Shown here piece after piece: positions 29,203-38,181 of a stretch of DNA of 64,000 nucleotides. Source of the stretch: an uncultured Aquimonas sp. (GTDB lineage: Bacteria; Pseudomonadota; Gammaproteobacteria; Xanthomonadales; Xanthomonadaceae); contig NZ_CALART010000056.1 of NCBI RefSeq assembly GCF_937888285.1, forward strand, positions 62,001-126,000, in the 5' to 3' direction. Under the pieces are notes generated by a model that ran no database searches, was not told the origin of the DNA, and saw only the letters and a program-made list of their open reading frames with translations. Positions within the stretch are counted from its first letter, which is position 1, and each line of letters starts with the position of its first letter. Both the position numbers and the translations under genes were made by a program.

Positions 29203-30672
29203 ATGTTGAAGGCACTGCTGCAAACCAAACCCGTGGCGCCGGCACCACACGTCGACGCCGGCGAACCCGTCGAGGGCTCGCTGGGAGGCGAGGCCTCGTT
29301 GAAGCGTGTGCTCGGCGCGCGCCAGCTGGTCATGCTAGGCATCGGCGCGGTGATCGGCGCCGGCATCTTCGTGCTGACCGGACAGGCGGCAGCGGCGCAT
29401 GCCGGGCCTGCGATCGTGCTGAGCTTCGTGCTGGCCGGCATCGCCTGCGCCTTCGCCGGCCTGTGCTACGCCGAGTTCGCGGCGATGATGCCGGTATCGG
29501 GCAGCGCTTACTCCTATGCCTACGCCACCCTTGGTGAGGGCGTGGCCTGGTTCATCGGCTGGAACCTGGTGTTGGAGTACATGTTCGCCGCCTCCACCGT
29601 GGCGGTGGGCTGGTCGGGCTATTTCAACAGCCTGCTGACCAGCATGGGCATCGGCCTGCCGGCGGCGCTCGCCTCGGCGCCACTCAATGTGGTCAACGGC
29701 AGCATCGTCTACACCGGCGGCTTCCTGAACCTGCCGGCCGTGGCCATCGTCGCCGCGGTCAGCGGCCTCTGTTACGTCGGCATCACCCAGTCGGCCTGGG
29801 TCAATGCGGTGATCGTGGCGATCAAGGTCGTCGTGATCCTGCTGTTCGTGGCCTTCGGCGTGCAGTTCATCAACCCCGAGAACTGGATCCCCTTCATCCC
29901 CGAGAACACCGGCCCGGGCCAGTTCGGCATGGACGGCGTGGTCCGCGGTGCGGCGGTGGTGTTCTTCGCCTACATCGGCTTCGATGCGGTCTCGACCGCC
30001 GCCGGCGAGGCAAAGAACCCGCAGCGCGACATGCCGATCGGCATCCTCGGCTCGCTGTTCTTCTGCACGCTGATCTACATCATCGTCTCCGGCGTGCTGA
30101 CCGGCATGCTGCCCTACACCGAGCTGGGCACGCCCAAGCCGGTGGCCACCGCACTCGAGGCCTACCCGAGCCTGCTGTGGCTGAAGACGCTGATCGAGAT
30201 CGGCGCCATCGCCGGCCTGTCCTCGGTGATCCTGGTCATGCTGATGGGCCAGCCGCGCATCTTCTACTCGATGTCGAAGGACGGCCTGCTGCCGAAGTTC
30301 TTCGCCAAGGTCCACCCGAAGTTCCAGACCCCGCACGTCGGCACGATCATTGTGGGCGTGTTCGCCGCCTGCCTCGCCGGCTTCCTGCCGATCGGCCTGC
30401 TCGGCGAGCTGGTGTCGATGGGCACCCTGCTGGCCTTCGCCACCGTCTGCATCGGCGTGCTGGTGCTGCGCCGCACGCGCCCGGATCTGCCCCGCCCCTT
30501 CCGCGTGCCCTTCGCCTGGTTCGTCTGCATTGCCGGCGCGGCCGCCTGCCTGTACCTGTTCTGGCAGCCCTTCAAGGCCCACTGGACCCTGATGGTCGGC
30601 TGGACCTTCCTCGGCGTGCTGATCTACCTCTTCTACGGCTACCGCCACAGCAAGCTGCGCAAGCCCGCCTGA
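29203..30672 (+). CDS. APC-superfamily amino-acid permease (cationic amino-acid transporter type)
   Basis: A 489-residue inner-membrane transporter with 12 or more hydrophobic spans. The N-terminal unwound helix motif MLGIGAVIGAGIFVLTG, the segment YCYAEFAAMMPVSGSAYSY (reading LCYAEFAAM...) and FFAYIGFDAVSTAAGEAKNPQRDMP are signatures of the CAT/YfnA group that moves basic or branched amino acids by proton symport. ATG 29203 has GGGGAAG upstream; an earlier in-frame ATG lies before the 13-bp hairpin and gives non-family sequence. Substrate not determined. Confidence 0.88.
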   Translation: MLKALLQTKPVAPAPHVDAGEPVEGSLGGEASLKRVLGARQLVMLGIGAVIGAGIFVLTGQAAAAHAGPAIVLSFVLAGIACAFAGLCYAEFAAMMPVSGSAYSYAYATLGEGVAWFIGWNLVLEYMFAASTVAVGWSGYFNSLLTSMGIGLPAALASAPLNVVNGSIVYTGGFLNLPAVAIVAAVSGLCYVGITQSAWVNAVIVAIKVVVILLFVAFGVQFINPENWIPFIPENTGPGQFGMDGVVRGAAVVFFAYIGFDAVSTAAGEAKNPQRDMPIGILGSLFFCTLIYIIVSGVLTGMLPYTELGTPKPVATALEAYPSLLWLKTLIEIGAIAGLSSVILVMLMGQPRIFYSMSKDGLLPKFFAKVHPKFQTPHVGTIIVGVFAACLAGFLPIGLLGELVSMGTLLAFATVCIGVLVLRRTRPDLPRPFRVPFAWFVCIAGAAACLYLFWQPFKAHWTLMVGWTFLGVLIYLFYGYRHSKLRKPA

Positions 30673-30697
30673 TCACTGCGCGGCGATCTCGACTGAA

Positions 30698-30727
30698 GGA
30701 AAGGGCGGCCCTCGGGCCGCCCTTTCC
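30698..30727. terminator. Bidirectional terminator between the permease and creD
   Basis: GGAAAGGGCGGCCC and GGGCCGCCCTTTCC form a perfect 14-bp stem with a two-base loop. It lies between two convergent genes, 25 bp past the permease stop and 7 bp before the creD stop. The A/T-rich stem ends on both sides suit termination from either direction. Confidence 0.85.
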
Positions 30728-30734
30728 GTTTCCG

Positions 30735-32063
30735 TCACGGCTGCTGCGTGCCCGCCCGGCCCAGCGCCGCCCAGCGCACCCGCCGCGTCGCCAGCATGAA
30801 CACCGCAAGACAGCCGAACAGCACCAGCGCGCCGCCCAGCAGGGCATAGTCCTCCGCCTTCAGCAGCGCATAGAGCAACGCATACAGGCCGGCCAGCAGT
30901 CCGGCGCTGGCCCAGCCCTTGGCGCGACTTTCGAGCACGCCGGCCAGGTAGACCGCGATCAGCGCGATACAGGCCAGCGCCGCCAGCAGATAGGCAAGGC
31001 CGAAGCCGATGTGCTCGCTCAGCGCCAGCAGCAGCAGGAAGAACATCGCCAGCGCCAGGCCGATCAGGCCGTAGTGCAGCGGGTGCAGCTCGTCGCCGCC
31101 GACCACCTCGACGAAGAACACCGCGCCGAACACCAGCACCAGCACCAGCAGGGCGTACTTCATGGCCCGCTCGGTCATCAGATACCGGTCCACGGGATCG
31201 ACCAGGCGCAGCCCGAACGCGTGCGCGGACAGCCCCGCGCAGTGGGTCGCCTCCAGCCCGCACTGGCGCACCGCCTGCTGGGCCTGGCTGGCGAGGCGCG
31301 AGACCTTCCACTGCGCGCTGAAGCCGTCCGCACGCAGCTCGGGCGCCTGCGGCAGCAGGTCGCCGCCGAACGACGGATGCGGCCAGTCGCCGCCGAGACG
31401 CACTTCGGTATCGGCACCCACGGGCACGAAGTCGAGCGCCTCGGTGCCGCTGATCTCGGCGTCGAGCTGCACGCTGAGCTGTTGCGCCTGGAGTTCCGCC
31501 AAGGGCAGCGAAGCCTGCACGCCGGCTTCGAGCCAGGGCAGCCGGGCTCCCGGCTCCACGCTGAGCGGTTTGCCACCGACGCTCAGACCGAGGCTGCGAA
31601 TGCCGCGGTTGTCGCCCAGGCCCAGCAGCAGATCGGCACGAATCGCGCGCTCGCCCTCGGCGAGCAGGCCGGTGGTGTCGAACTCGGCGCCGGCCTTCAG
31701 CTTCAGGTGGTAGAGCAGGGCCAGGAACAGCGAACGGCCGCGGCGCTCGCTGGTGAACCCCGCTTCGTAGCCCAACCGCGCCGGCAGCAGCAGGCGCGCC
31801 TCGCGCACGGTCTTGGTCTCGACCACTTCGCGCTGTACGCCCTCTTCCATCACCAGCCGGCGCTCGGGCACGGCGCGCTCGACTTCGATGCGCAGCAGCG
31901 GGCCGGTGATGCGCTGCGCCCGGCTGCTGCTCTGGGCCACTTCGGCGCGCACCTCGGCCGCGCGCTGCTGGCGCTCGTACACCAGCCCGTTCAACAACAG
32001 GATCGGCACCAGCAGGACGAGCATGGTGAAGCCGATCAGGGGGATCTTGAAACCGAGTCGCAT
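30735..32063 (-). CDS. creD: Inner-membrane protein CreD
   Basis: A 442-residue protein with one N-terminal membrane span (about residues 8-26), a large periplasmic domain and five or six C-terminal spans. This is the CreD/Cet layout, including the ERAMKYALLVLVLVFGAVFFVEV and HPLHYGLIGLALAMFFLLLLALSEHIGF signatures. CreD is controlled by the CreBC two-component system in other gammaproteobacteria and affects envelope integrity and beta-lactam response. creBC is not seen here. ATG 32063 starts the membrane anchor. Confidence 0.9.
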   Translation of the reverse strand: MRLGFKIPLIGFTMLVLLVPILLLNGLVYERQQRAAEVRAEVAQSSSRAQRITGPLLRIEVERAVPERRLVMEEGVQREVVETKTVREARLLLPARLGYEAGFTSERRGRSLFLALLYHLKLKAGAEFDTTGLLAEGERAIRADLLLGLGDNRGIRSLGLSVGGKPLSVEPGARLPWLEAGVQASLPLAELQAQQLSVQLDAEISGTEALDFVPVGADTEVRLGGDWPHPSFGGDLLPQAPELRADGFSAQWKVSRLASQAQQAVRQCGLEATHCAGLSAHAFGLRLVDPVDRYLMTERAMKYALLVLVLVFGAVFFVEVVGGDELHPLHYGLIGLALAMFFLLLLALSEHIGFGLAYLLAALACIALIAVYLAGVLESRAKGWASAGLLAGLYALLYALLKAEDYALLGGALVLFGCLAVFMLATRRVRWAALGRAGTQQP

Positions 32064-32160
32064 GGCGCGCTCCGCGGAAGGGGGAGCCTGCATTGCGCGC
32101 CTGCGCAGTGGCATGGCGACGCGCGGGTTCTGGCGATTTGCGGGCGCTGCGAGCGGAGCC

Positions 32161-32182
32161 GGGATTCGGGATTCGGGATTCG
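32161..32182. repeat. GGGATTC heptamer array, creD-metG spacer
   Basis: Three tandem units of GGGATTC are followed by CGCGAAGAGCGTGC. The same GAAGAGCGT tail follows the eight-unit array at 38057, so the heptamers may be part of a longer composite element. Confidence 0.75.
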
Positions 32183-32249
32183 CGAAGAGCGTGCACCAAC
32201 GCCTACCGTGCTGCGGCCGCGCGCTGCTCGCTCCCCAACCTCGAACCCG

Positions 32250-32275
32250 CATAGGGTGGGCCCTGGCCCACCATG
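32250..32275. repeat. REP-like palindrome, creD-metG spacer
   Basis: This single copy of the CATAGGGTGGGCCC/GGCCCACCATG palindrome is identical in core to those at 48049 and 52069. No inverted partner was found nearby. Confidence 0.8.
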
Positions 32276-32490
32276 GGCTCCGCTCTGGCCGCGATCGCTT
32301 CGAGAGCCGGGGCTCGGGATTCGCAAAGAGCCTGCGTCAGCACAGGCCCCGCTGTGGAATCGCCGCCCGGCGCCCTGTTGGAACCCGCCTGCGGGCGACA
32401 GTCCCGGAACACCGCCGCATTCCTCCTTTCTCTGCGCCCCGCCCCCGCATGGGATAATCCGCGGCCGTTTGTCCTGGCCGCACCGAATCC

Positions 32491-34572
32491 ATGTCCGACC
32501 ACGCCCCACTGCTCGTCACCTGCGCCCTGCCCTATGCCAATGGCCACCTGCATCTCGGCCATCTGGTCGGCTACATCCAGGCCGACATCTGGGTGCGCGC
32601 GCAGCGCATGCAGGGCCGCGAGGCCTGGTTCGTCTGCGCCGACGATGCCCACGGCACGCCGATCATGCTGGCCGCCGAGAAGGCCGGCATGGCGCCCGAG
32701 GACTTCATCCGCGGCATCCAGCAGAGCCACGAGCGTGACTTCGCCGAGTTCGGCGTGGCCTTCGACCACTACCACAGCACGCATTCCGACGAGAACCGCG
32801 CGCTGGCCGAGATGATCTACGGCCGCATCAAGGGCGACTACATCGCCCGCCGCAGCATCCAGCAGCTGTTCGACCCCGAGCGGCAGATGTTCCTGCCCGA
32901 CCGCTACATCAAGGGCGACTGCCCGAAGTGCGGCGCGCAGGACCAGTACGGCGACAACTGCGAGGTCTGCGGCGCCACCTACGCGCCGACTGACCTCAAG
33001 AACCCGCGTTCGGTGGTCTCGGGGGCGGTGCCCGAGCTGCGCGAGAGCGAGCACTACTTCTTCGAGCTGCCTAAGTTCGAGGCCTTCCTGCGCGAATGGC
33101 TGGCCGGCGACGTAGCCCACTCGGGCGTGCGCGCCAAGCTGGCCGAGTGGCTGGATGGCGGCCTGCGCGACTGGGACATCTCGCGCGACGCGCCCTACTT
33201 CGGCTTCGCCATTCCCGACGCACCCGGCAAGTTCTTCTACGTCTGGCTGGACGCGCCGATCGGCTACCTGGCCAGCTTCAAGGCCCTGTGCGACCAGCGC
33301 GGCATGGACTTCAACGCCCTGATCGCGGCCGACAGCGGCGTGCGCATGCACCACTTCATCGGCAAGGACATCATCAACTTCCACGGCCTGTTCTGGCCGT
33401 CGACCCTGAAGGGCGCGGGGCTGCTGACGCCTCACAGACTGCACGTCAACGGCTACCTGACCGTCAACGGCGCCAAGATGTCGAAGTCGCGCGGCACCTT
33501 CATCCAGGCCCGCACCTACCTCGACGCCGGCTTGAACCCCGAATACCTGCGCTACTACTTCGCCGCCAAGAGCTCGGGCGGCGTCGATGATCTCGATCTG
33601 AACCTCGAAGACTTCGCCCAGCGCGTGAACGCCGATATCGTCGGCAAGTTCGTCAACATCGCCAGCCGCTGCGCGGGCTTCATCGAGAAGCGCTTCGGCG
33701 GCCAGCTGGCCGAGGCGATGAGCGATGCCGACCTCGAACACTACCTCGGCGCCTGGGATCGACTCTCGCAGGCCTGCCTGGGCGAGCACGGCGCCTTCGC
33801 CAGCGGCGACTTCAACGCCGCGCTGCGCCGGATCATGGCCGAGGCCGACGCCACCAACGAACTGATTGCCGGAAAAGCGCCCTGGGCGCTGGCCAAGCAG
33901 GACGGCCGCGAGGCCGAGCTCCACGCCATCTGCACCCTGGCGATCAACATGTTCCGCCTGCTGGCCGGCTTCCTGGCGCCGGTGCTGCCGGCCACCGTGG
34001 CCAAGATCGAAACCTTCCTGCAGAGCCCGCTGGCTGCCTTCGACGCGCTGGCCCAGCCCCTGCTGCACCACGCGATCGCGCCCTATGCCGCGCTCGCCAC
34101 CCGCATCGACCCCAAGCACATCGAAACCATGATCGAGAACAGCAAGGAAAGCCTCGCCCCCGCCGCTGAACCCGCGAAGGCTGAGTCCACGCCCGCGACC
34201 CCCACACCGCCGCCCACGAATCCCGAATCCCCAATCCCGAATCCCATCTCCATCGACGACTTCGCCAAGCTCGACCTGCGCATCGGCAAGGTGCTGGAGT
34301 GCGGCTTCGTCGACGGCAGCGACAAGCTGCTGCGCTTCAAGCTCGACGCCGGTGATCTGGGCGAGCGCCAGATCTTCAGCGGCATCCGCGCCGCCTACGC
34401 CGATCCGGAGAAGCTCGTCGGCCGCAGCGTCGTGTTCATCGCCAACCTCGCACCGCGCAAGATGCGCTTCGGTGTGAGCGAGGGCATGATCCTGTCCGCC
34501 GGCACCGGCGGCGACGATCTGTTCCTGCTTGATGTGGATGCCGGCGCCCGGGCCGGCGCGCAGGTCAAGTAG
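32491..34572 (+). CDS. metG: Methionyl-tRNA synthetase
   Basis: A 693-residue class I synthetase. The HIGH-type motif is in PYANGHLHLGHL near the N-terminus, the zinc knuckle is CPKCGAQDQYGDNCEVCG (from about residue 145) and the KMSKS loop is AKMSKSRGTF (about 328-337). The C-terminal EMAP/Arc1p-like tRNA-binding domain (about 588-693) begins at FAKLDLRIGKVLE. The flexible linker contains residues 577-585 (NPESPIPNP), encoded by an AATCCCG heptamer array that keeps the frame. The GNAT gene follows 7 bp downstream. Confidence 0.97.
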   Translation: MSDHAPLLVTCALPYANGHLHLGHLVGYIQADIWVRAQRMQGREAWFVCADDAHGTPIMLAAEKAGMAPEDFIRGIQQSHERDFAEFGVAFDHYHSTHSDENRALAEMIYGRIKGDYIARRSIQQLFDPERQMFLPDRYIKGDCPKCGAQDQYGDNCEVCGATYAPTDLKNPRSVVSGAVPELRESEHYFFELPKFEAFLREWLAGDVAHSGVRAKLAEWLDGGLRDWDISRDAPYFGFAIPDAPGKFFYVWLDAPIGYLASFKALCDQRGMDFNALIAADSGVRMHHFIGKDIINFHGLFWPSTLKGAGLLTPHRLHVNGYLTVNGAKMSKSRGTFIQARTYLDAGLNPEYLRYYFAAKSSGGVDDLDLNLEDFAQRVNADIVGKFVNIASRCAGFIEKRFGGQLAEAMSDADLEHYLGAWDRLSQACLGEHGAFASGDFNAALRRIMAEADATNELIAGKAPWALAKQDGREAELHAICTLAINMFRLLAGFLAPVLPATVAKIETFLQSPLAAFDALAQPLLHHAIAPYAALATRIDPKHIETMIENSKESLAPAAEPAKAESTPATPTPPPTNPESPIPNPISIDDFAKLDLRIGKVLECGFVDGSDKLLRFKLDAGDLGERQIFSGIRAAYADPEKLVGRSVVFIANLAPRKMRFGVSEGMILSAGTGGDDLFLLDVDAGARAGAQVK
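34217..34245 (+). repeat. AATCCCG heptamer array inside metG
   Basis: Four heptamer units (AATCCCG, AATCCCC, AATCCCG, AATCCC) lie in the linker between the catalytic body and the tRNA-binding domain. Because 7 is not a multiple of 3, successive units are read in different frames and give Asn-Pro-Glu-Ser-Pro-Ile-Pro-Asn-Pro. No stop codon arises in that frame. Confidence 0.8.
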
Positions 34573-34579
34573 GCGCTGC

Positions 34580-35074
34580 GTGCGGCTGCGCCCCGCAACG
34601 CACGAGGATTTCCCCGCCCTGCTCGCGCTGAACGCCGAGCAGGTGCGGTTCCTGAGCCCGCTGGATGCGGCTCGACTCGCGCATCTGCACGCCGAATCCG
34701 CCTGGCATCAGGTGATCGAAGACGACACCGGCGTCTGCGCCTTCCTGCTCGCGTTTGCGCCCGGCGCCCACTACGACAGCCCCAACTACCGCTGGTTCGA
34801 AGCGCGCGGTGGACGCTTCCTCTACATCGACCGCGTCGTGGTGGCGGCGTCCGCGCAGGGCAAGGGCTGCGGACGTCAGCTCTACGCGGCGCTGTTCGAC
34901 TACGCCCGCGAAGCCGGGTTCGACTCGGTGGTCTGCGAATACGACCTCGATCCGCCGAATCCGGTCTCGGCCGCCTTCCACGCGCGCTTCGGCTTCGTCG
35001 AAGTCGGTCGCCAGATGGCGAACGGCAAGCAGGTGTCGATGCAGTCCGCCGCGCTCGACGTCGCCGCGCGCTGA
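34580..35074 (+). CDS. GNAT-family N-acetyltransferase
   Basis: A 164-residue protein with the GNAT fold. The acetyl-CoA-binding motif appears as VVVAASAQGKGCGRQLYAALFDYA, and the C-terminal part (NPVSAAFHARFGFVEVGRQ) is a GNAT signature. The GTG at 34580 is chosen because the protein then starts at the first beta strand (VRLRPATHEDF), 7 bp after metG; an in-frame ATG at 34529 lies inside metG. Substrate unknown. Confidence 0.85.
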   Translation: MRLRPATHEDFPALLALNAEQVRFLSPLDAARLAHLHAESAWHQVIEDDTGVCAFLLAFAPGAHYDSPNYRWFEARGGRFLYIDRVVVAASAQGKGCGRQLYAALFDYAREAGFDSVVCEYDLDPPNPVSAAFHARFGFVEVGRQMANGKQVSMQSAALDVAAR

Positions 35075-35180
35075 GCCGTCCGAAGCGCGGCCCGCGTTCA
35101 CCTGCGAGGCGCCTCAACGTGCGACCCTGCACGCCGTGTTCGGCCAGCGCCGGGTGCGATACCCCACCACGGAGCCGCGC

Positions 35181-35513
35181 GTGCCTTTCGAAATCCTCCC
35201 CGATGACCATCTGGTCGACCCCAAGGTGCAGTGCGACGACTGCGAAGCCGTGTGCTGCCGGCTGACCGTGGTGGTGATGCCGGATGACATCGTGCCGCGT
35301 CACCTCACCGAGCACACGCCCGAAGGGCTGGAGGTGATGGCGCGCGACGAGGACGGCTGGTGTGTGGCGGTGGACCGCATGCAGATGTGCTGCAGCATCT
35401 ACAGCCAGCGGCCCAGCATCTGTCGAACCTTCACCATGGGCAGCGGCTTCTGCCGCGCCGAACGCCTGAGCTACTCCAAGCGCTACGACGATATTCCGCA
35501 CGCGCTGCTGTAG
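35181..35513 (+). CDS. YkgJ-family cysteine-cluster protein
   Basis: A 110-residue cytosolic protein with the C-x2-C-x4-CC motif (CDDCEAVCC) and further Cys in WC, MCCSIYSQRPSIC and GFC. This pattern is that of YkgJ/UPF0153-like proteins, thought to bind zinc or an iron-sulfur cluster. GTG 35181 has GGAG six bases upstream, and the protein then starts at MPFEILPDDHL. Function unknown in the family. It converges on the YdeI-like gene, with 137 bp between that show no clear feature. Confidence 0.8.
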   Translation: MPFEILPDDHLVDPKVQCDDCEAVCCRLTVVVMPDDIVPRHLTEHTPEGLEVMARDEDGWCVAVDRMQMCCSIYSQRPSICRTFTMGSGFCRAERLSYSKRYDDIPHALL

Positions 35514-35650
35514 CCGCCCGGCCGCCAAGGGAATCCGCAGCCAACTCGCCTTCGCGGCGCGCGGCGCGCGAACGCATACGGCAAGGCGCTGCGCACAGGC
35601 GCGCACAGCGCCCCGATCGCGCTCCGCCCGCAGGACGCGGTTGGAACACG

Positions 35651-36215
35651 CTAGCGCAGCCTTCGCCCTTCGGCGCAGGCCTCGATCAACTTGGCCAAGC
35701 GCTCGGCGCGCGTCTCCGCCTTCTTCGCCGTCGTCACCCAGTGCAGCAGCGTCTTGCGATAGCCCGGCGGCGTGGACTCGAAGTAGGTCCAGGCGGCGTG
35801 GTTGCGCTGGAATCTGTGCAGTTCCTCGGCGCTGAGCTCGGCGACCGTGGCCTGCTCGAAGGAGTACACGGCCGAGCGTGCCTCGCTGCGGCGGGCGAAG
35901 GCGGCCTCGCCGGCGGGACGCATGTGGCCTTGCGCGCGCAGGGTCTCGACCTTGGCGATGTTCACCGCACTCCAGATCGAGTTCGCCTTGCGCGGCGTGA
36001 AGCGTATCGAGTAGCTCGACTCGTCGATGCGCCGACGCACACCATCGATCCAGCCAAAGCACAGGGCCTCGTCGACAGACTCCGGCCAGGTCATGCTCGG
36101 GCGGCCGCTGTCGACCTTGTGGAAACCGACCAGCAGCTCGCTGGCGCTGGCGGCGTGCGCTTCCAGCCAGCGGCGGAAGGCCGCGGCATCGGCGAAAAAA
36201 CACCGGCCTGCTCAT
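35651..36215 (-). pseudogene. YdeI/OmpD-associated family protein, frameshifted at a T6 run
   Basis: The intact C-terminal frame (147 residues from Met at 36094, MTWPESVDEALCFGWIDGVRRRIDE) is the conserved body of the YdeI family, linked in Salmonella and E. coli to resistance to cationic peptides. The expected N-terminus starts at ATG 36213-36215 (MSRPVFF) in another frame. Removing one base from the six-A run at 36195-36200 (T6 on the coding strand) joins the two as MSRPVFFADAAAFRRWLEAHAASASELL and onward, a normal family N-terminus. So the gene is either a recent frameshift or a homopolymer sequencing error. An internal start at 36094 would lose about 40 residues. Confidence 0.8.
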
Positions 36216-36260
36216 GCCCTGCCTCCCGAGCGTCTGCGATACCTGTTCAACACCTGAACC

Positions 36261-37835
36261 TCAGGGCTCGAAGCCATTGCCGAAGATCCGCGCCGCGTTG
36301 CCGAACTCGAAGCTGCCGCGATCGACCGCGCCGAAACGCGGCTCGCCGCGGGCGTCAGTCGACGGCACCGGCGTCGCCGAGCCGGCGACGCTGGACACAC
36401 CGCTGTCGCGCGCCGGGCTGTTCTCCGGCAAGGCCAGGGTCGGCACATGGCCGCCGTTGTCGGTCGCCAGCAGCGGCAGCAGGGGATCGGCGAAGCTGGC
36501 GCCGCTGCTGACCGGCGTCTCCGCGCCGCCATTGGTGTTGCCGGACTGCCGCTGCGGCGGCCACTGCAGGTTGCCGCCACCATCGAACGCGGCCGGATTG
36601 TTCATCGCCCAGTTGACGAACACATTGCCGCCGCGGTTGTAGGCGAACACGGTATTGGCCAGGCGCAGCTGGTTCGGACTGCCGATGCTGATGCCGCCGG
36701 CGAAGGCCGCAGTGGCGAGGTTGTGGGCGATGGTGGAGTTGATGATCTCGATCGGCGCCGTGCTCGACAGGCCCATCGCACCGCCCAGGCCCTCGCGGGC
36801 GACATTGCCGACGAAGCTGCCGTTGCGGATCACGCCCGGCGCGTTGCCGGCCACGAACAGCCCACCGAAGCCGCGCGCCTCGTTGTCGATGAAGCTGACC
36901 CGCTCCATCGCCCAGGGCCCGTCCTGCAGGTAGGCACCGCCGCTGTGCTGGCCGGCGCCGAGCTGCGCGTTGCCGCGGAACTCGACGTCCTCGAAGCGCG
37001 TGCGGCTGCTGGCGTCGTACATCACGCTGAAGAAACCGCCGCCGAAGGCATTGCTGGTGTTGTCCACGAAGCGCGTGCGGCAGATGTCGACGCGGCGGTC
37101 GGCGCCGTCCACGCCCAGCGCGCCGGCATTGCCGCCGTTGCCGGGATTGCCGCCGCTGCCGATCGCGGCATTGTCCTCGAAGCGGCTGTCGATGACGGTG
37201 AGCTCGCGGCTGCCCAGCGAGTAGACCGCGCCGCCATTGCTGCCGGAATTGCCGCGGAAGGTGCAGCCGGCGATCTCGACACGCTGCAGCAGCTCGCCGT
37301 AGAAGGCACCGCCGCCATCGTCCTGCGGCGTGCCGTCCAGCGGCGCGTGGTTGTTCTCGAACAGGCAGTTGACCAGCTTGAGACTGAGCTTGTGCGGGAA
37401 CTCGAAGTCGTGCTGCTTGTAGATCGCCGCGCCGCGGCCGTCGCTGACCCGCGCATCGCGCAGGCCGATGTTCTGCAGGGTCACGGTGAACGGCGGCGCA
37501 TCCGGACGCGGATCCGGATTGACCAGGCTGAGGATGCGCCGCGCATTGCCGCCCGACAGGGTCACCCGGCCGCCGCCGTCGAGCACCACCGCACGGCGCG
37601 CCACCAGGGTCTGGCTGAGCAGCACCGTGCTGGGCGCCGGTCCTTGATCCAGCAGGATCGGGCCGCCGGCATCCAGCGCGGCCTGCAGTGCTGCGGCACT
37701 GATGCTGCCGGGGCTGCCGTTGCCCACCACCACGGCGCCGGCGATGGGCTCGGCCTGCAGAGGCGCGCAGAAGGACTGCGCGGAAGCAGGCAGACAGGGC
37801 AGCAGCAGAGAAACGAACAGTAGGAAGCGAAACAT
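36261..37835 (-). CDS. Secreted right-handed beta-helix protein with C-terminal IFGNGFE motif
   Basis: A 524-residue exported protein. The signal peptide (MFRFLLFVSLLLPCLPASAQ) is clear. The body has repeated short strands with G-G-A-x-Y/F and N-x-(S/T/A) turns (FRGNSGSNGGAVYSLGS, FEDNAAIGSGG, FVGNVAREGLGGAMGLSS), typical of parallel beta-helix polymorphic-repeat (Pmp-like) proteins of the cell surface. The last residues are ARIFGNGFEP, a motif shared with other exported proteins in this window. No catalytic residues could be assigned. Neighbours do not suggest a role. Confidence 0.8.
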   Translation of the reverse strand: MFRFLLFVSLLLPCLPASAQSFCAPLQAEPIAGAVVVGNGSPGSISAAALQAALDAGGPILLDQGPAPSTVLLSQTLVARRAVVLDGGGRVTLSGGNARRILSLVNPDPRPDAPPFTVTLQNIGLRDARVSDGRGAAIYKQHDFEFPHKLSLKLVNCLFENNHAPLDGTPQDDGGGAFYGELLQRVEIAGCTFRGNSGSNGGAVYSLGSRELTVIDSRFEDNAAIGSGGNPGNGGNAGALGVDGADRRVDICRTRFVDNTSNAFGGGFFSVMYDASSRTRFEDVEFRGNAQLGAGQHSGGAYLQDGPWAMERVSFIDNEARGFGGLFVAGNAPGVIRNGSFVGNVAREGLGGAMGLSSTAPIEIINSTIAHNLATAAFAGGISIGSPNQLRLANTVFAYNRGGNVFVNWAMNNPAAFDGGGNLQWPPQRQSGNTNGGAETPVSSGASFADPLLPLLATDNGGHVPTLALPENSPARDSGVSSVAGSATPVPSTDARGEPRFGAVDRGSFEFGNAARIFGNGFEP

Positions 37836-38181
37836 GTCCGGAGCGACACCAGGCCTGCGACCGGATCGGCGCGGCCCACAGTCTAGCCCGGCCGCATCGC
37901 AGCGCCGAACGGTGTGCGCCGCTCACGGAAGAGAACGCTCACCCCGCCCCCTGTCCCCGTCACCCGTACGATGACTGGCTGTTTGTAGGAGCGAGCTTGC
38001 TCGCGACCCGCAGAGCTGACGCAAGGCGCAGGCTGCGGTCGCCTGCAGCAAGAGCCGGGATTCGGGATTCGGGATTCGGGATTCGGGATTCGGGATTTGG
38101 GATTCGGGATTCGGGAAGAGCGTACGCCGACACCGGTCTCGCTGGAGCTGGGCGCAGGCCGGGAACGTCCAGGGCCTCAGC
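37836..38181. other. 346-bp spacer between the beta-helix gene and the NRPS
   Basis: No gene is recognised. The core is the eight-unit heptamer array at 38057-38112. About 37980-38010 a GAGCGAGCTTGCTCGC palindrome is visible, a kind of dispersed repeat common in related genomes. The beta-helix gene promoter should lie at 37840-37900. Confidence 0.6.
38057..38112. repeat. Eight-unit GGGATTC tandem array
   Basis: Eight contiguous 7-bp units run here, seven GGGATTC and one GGGATTT, followed by GGGAAGAGCGTACGCC. This is the longest array of the family in the window. It lies about 70 bp beyond the stop codon of the C-A-T NRPS. Confidence 0.9.

Larger units (their letters stand above)
32064..32490. 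other. 427-bp spacer between creD and metG, with repeats
   Basis: No gene is recognised between these divergent genes. It holds three GGGATTC heptamers at 32161-32182 followed by CGCGAAGAGCG, a related single unit near 32307, and a REP-like palindrome at 32250-32275. The promoters for both genes should lie here, but no clear -35/-10 pair was found. Confidence 0.6.

Noticed and set aside
36192..36202. Programmed frameshifting in the YdeI gene.
   Set aside because: T6 is short for transcriptional slippage and no stimulatory structure is evident; mutation or sequencing error is simpler.
38057..38112. The eight-unit repeat considered as a CRISPR array.
   Set aside because: Units are 7 bp, contiguous and without spacers; no cas genes are present.
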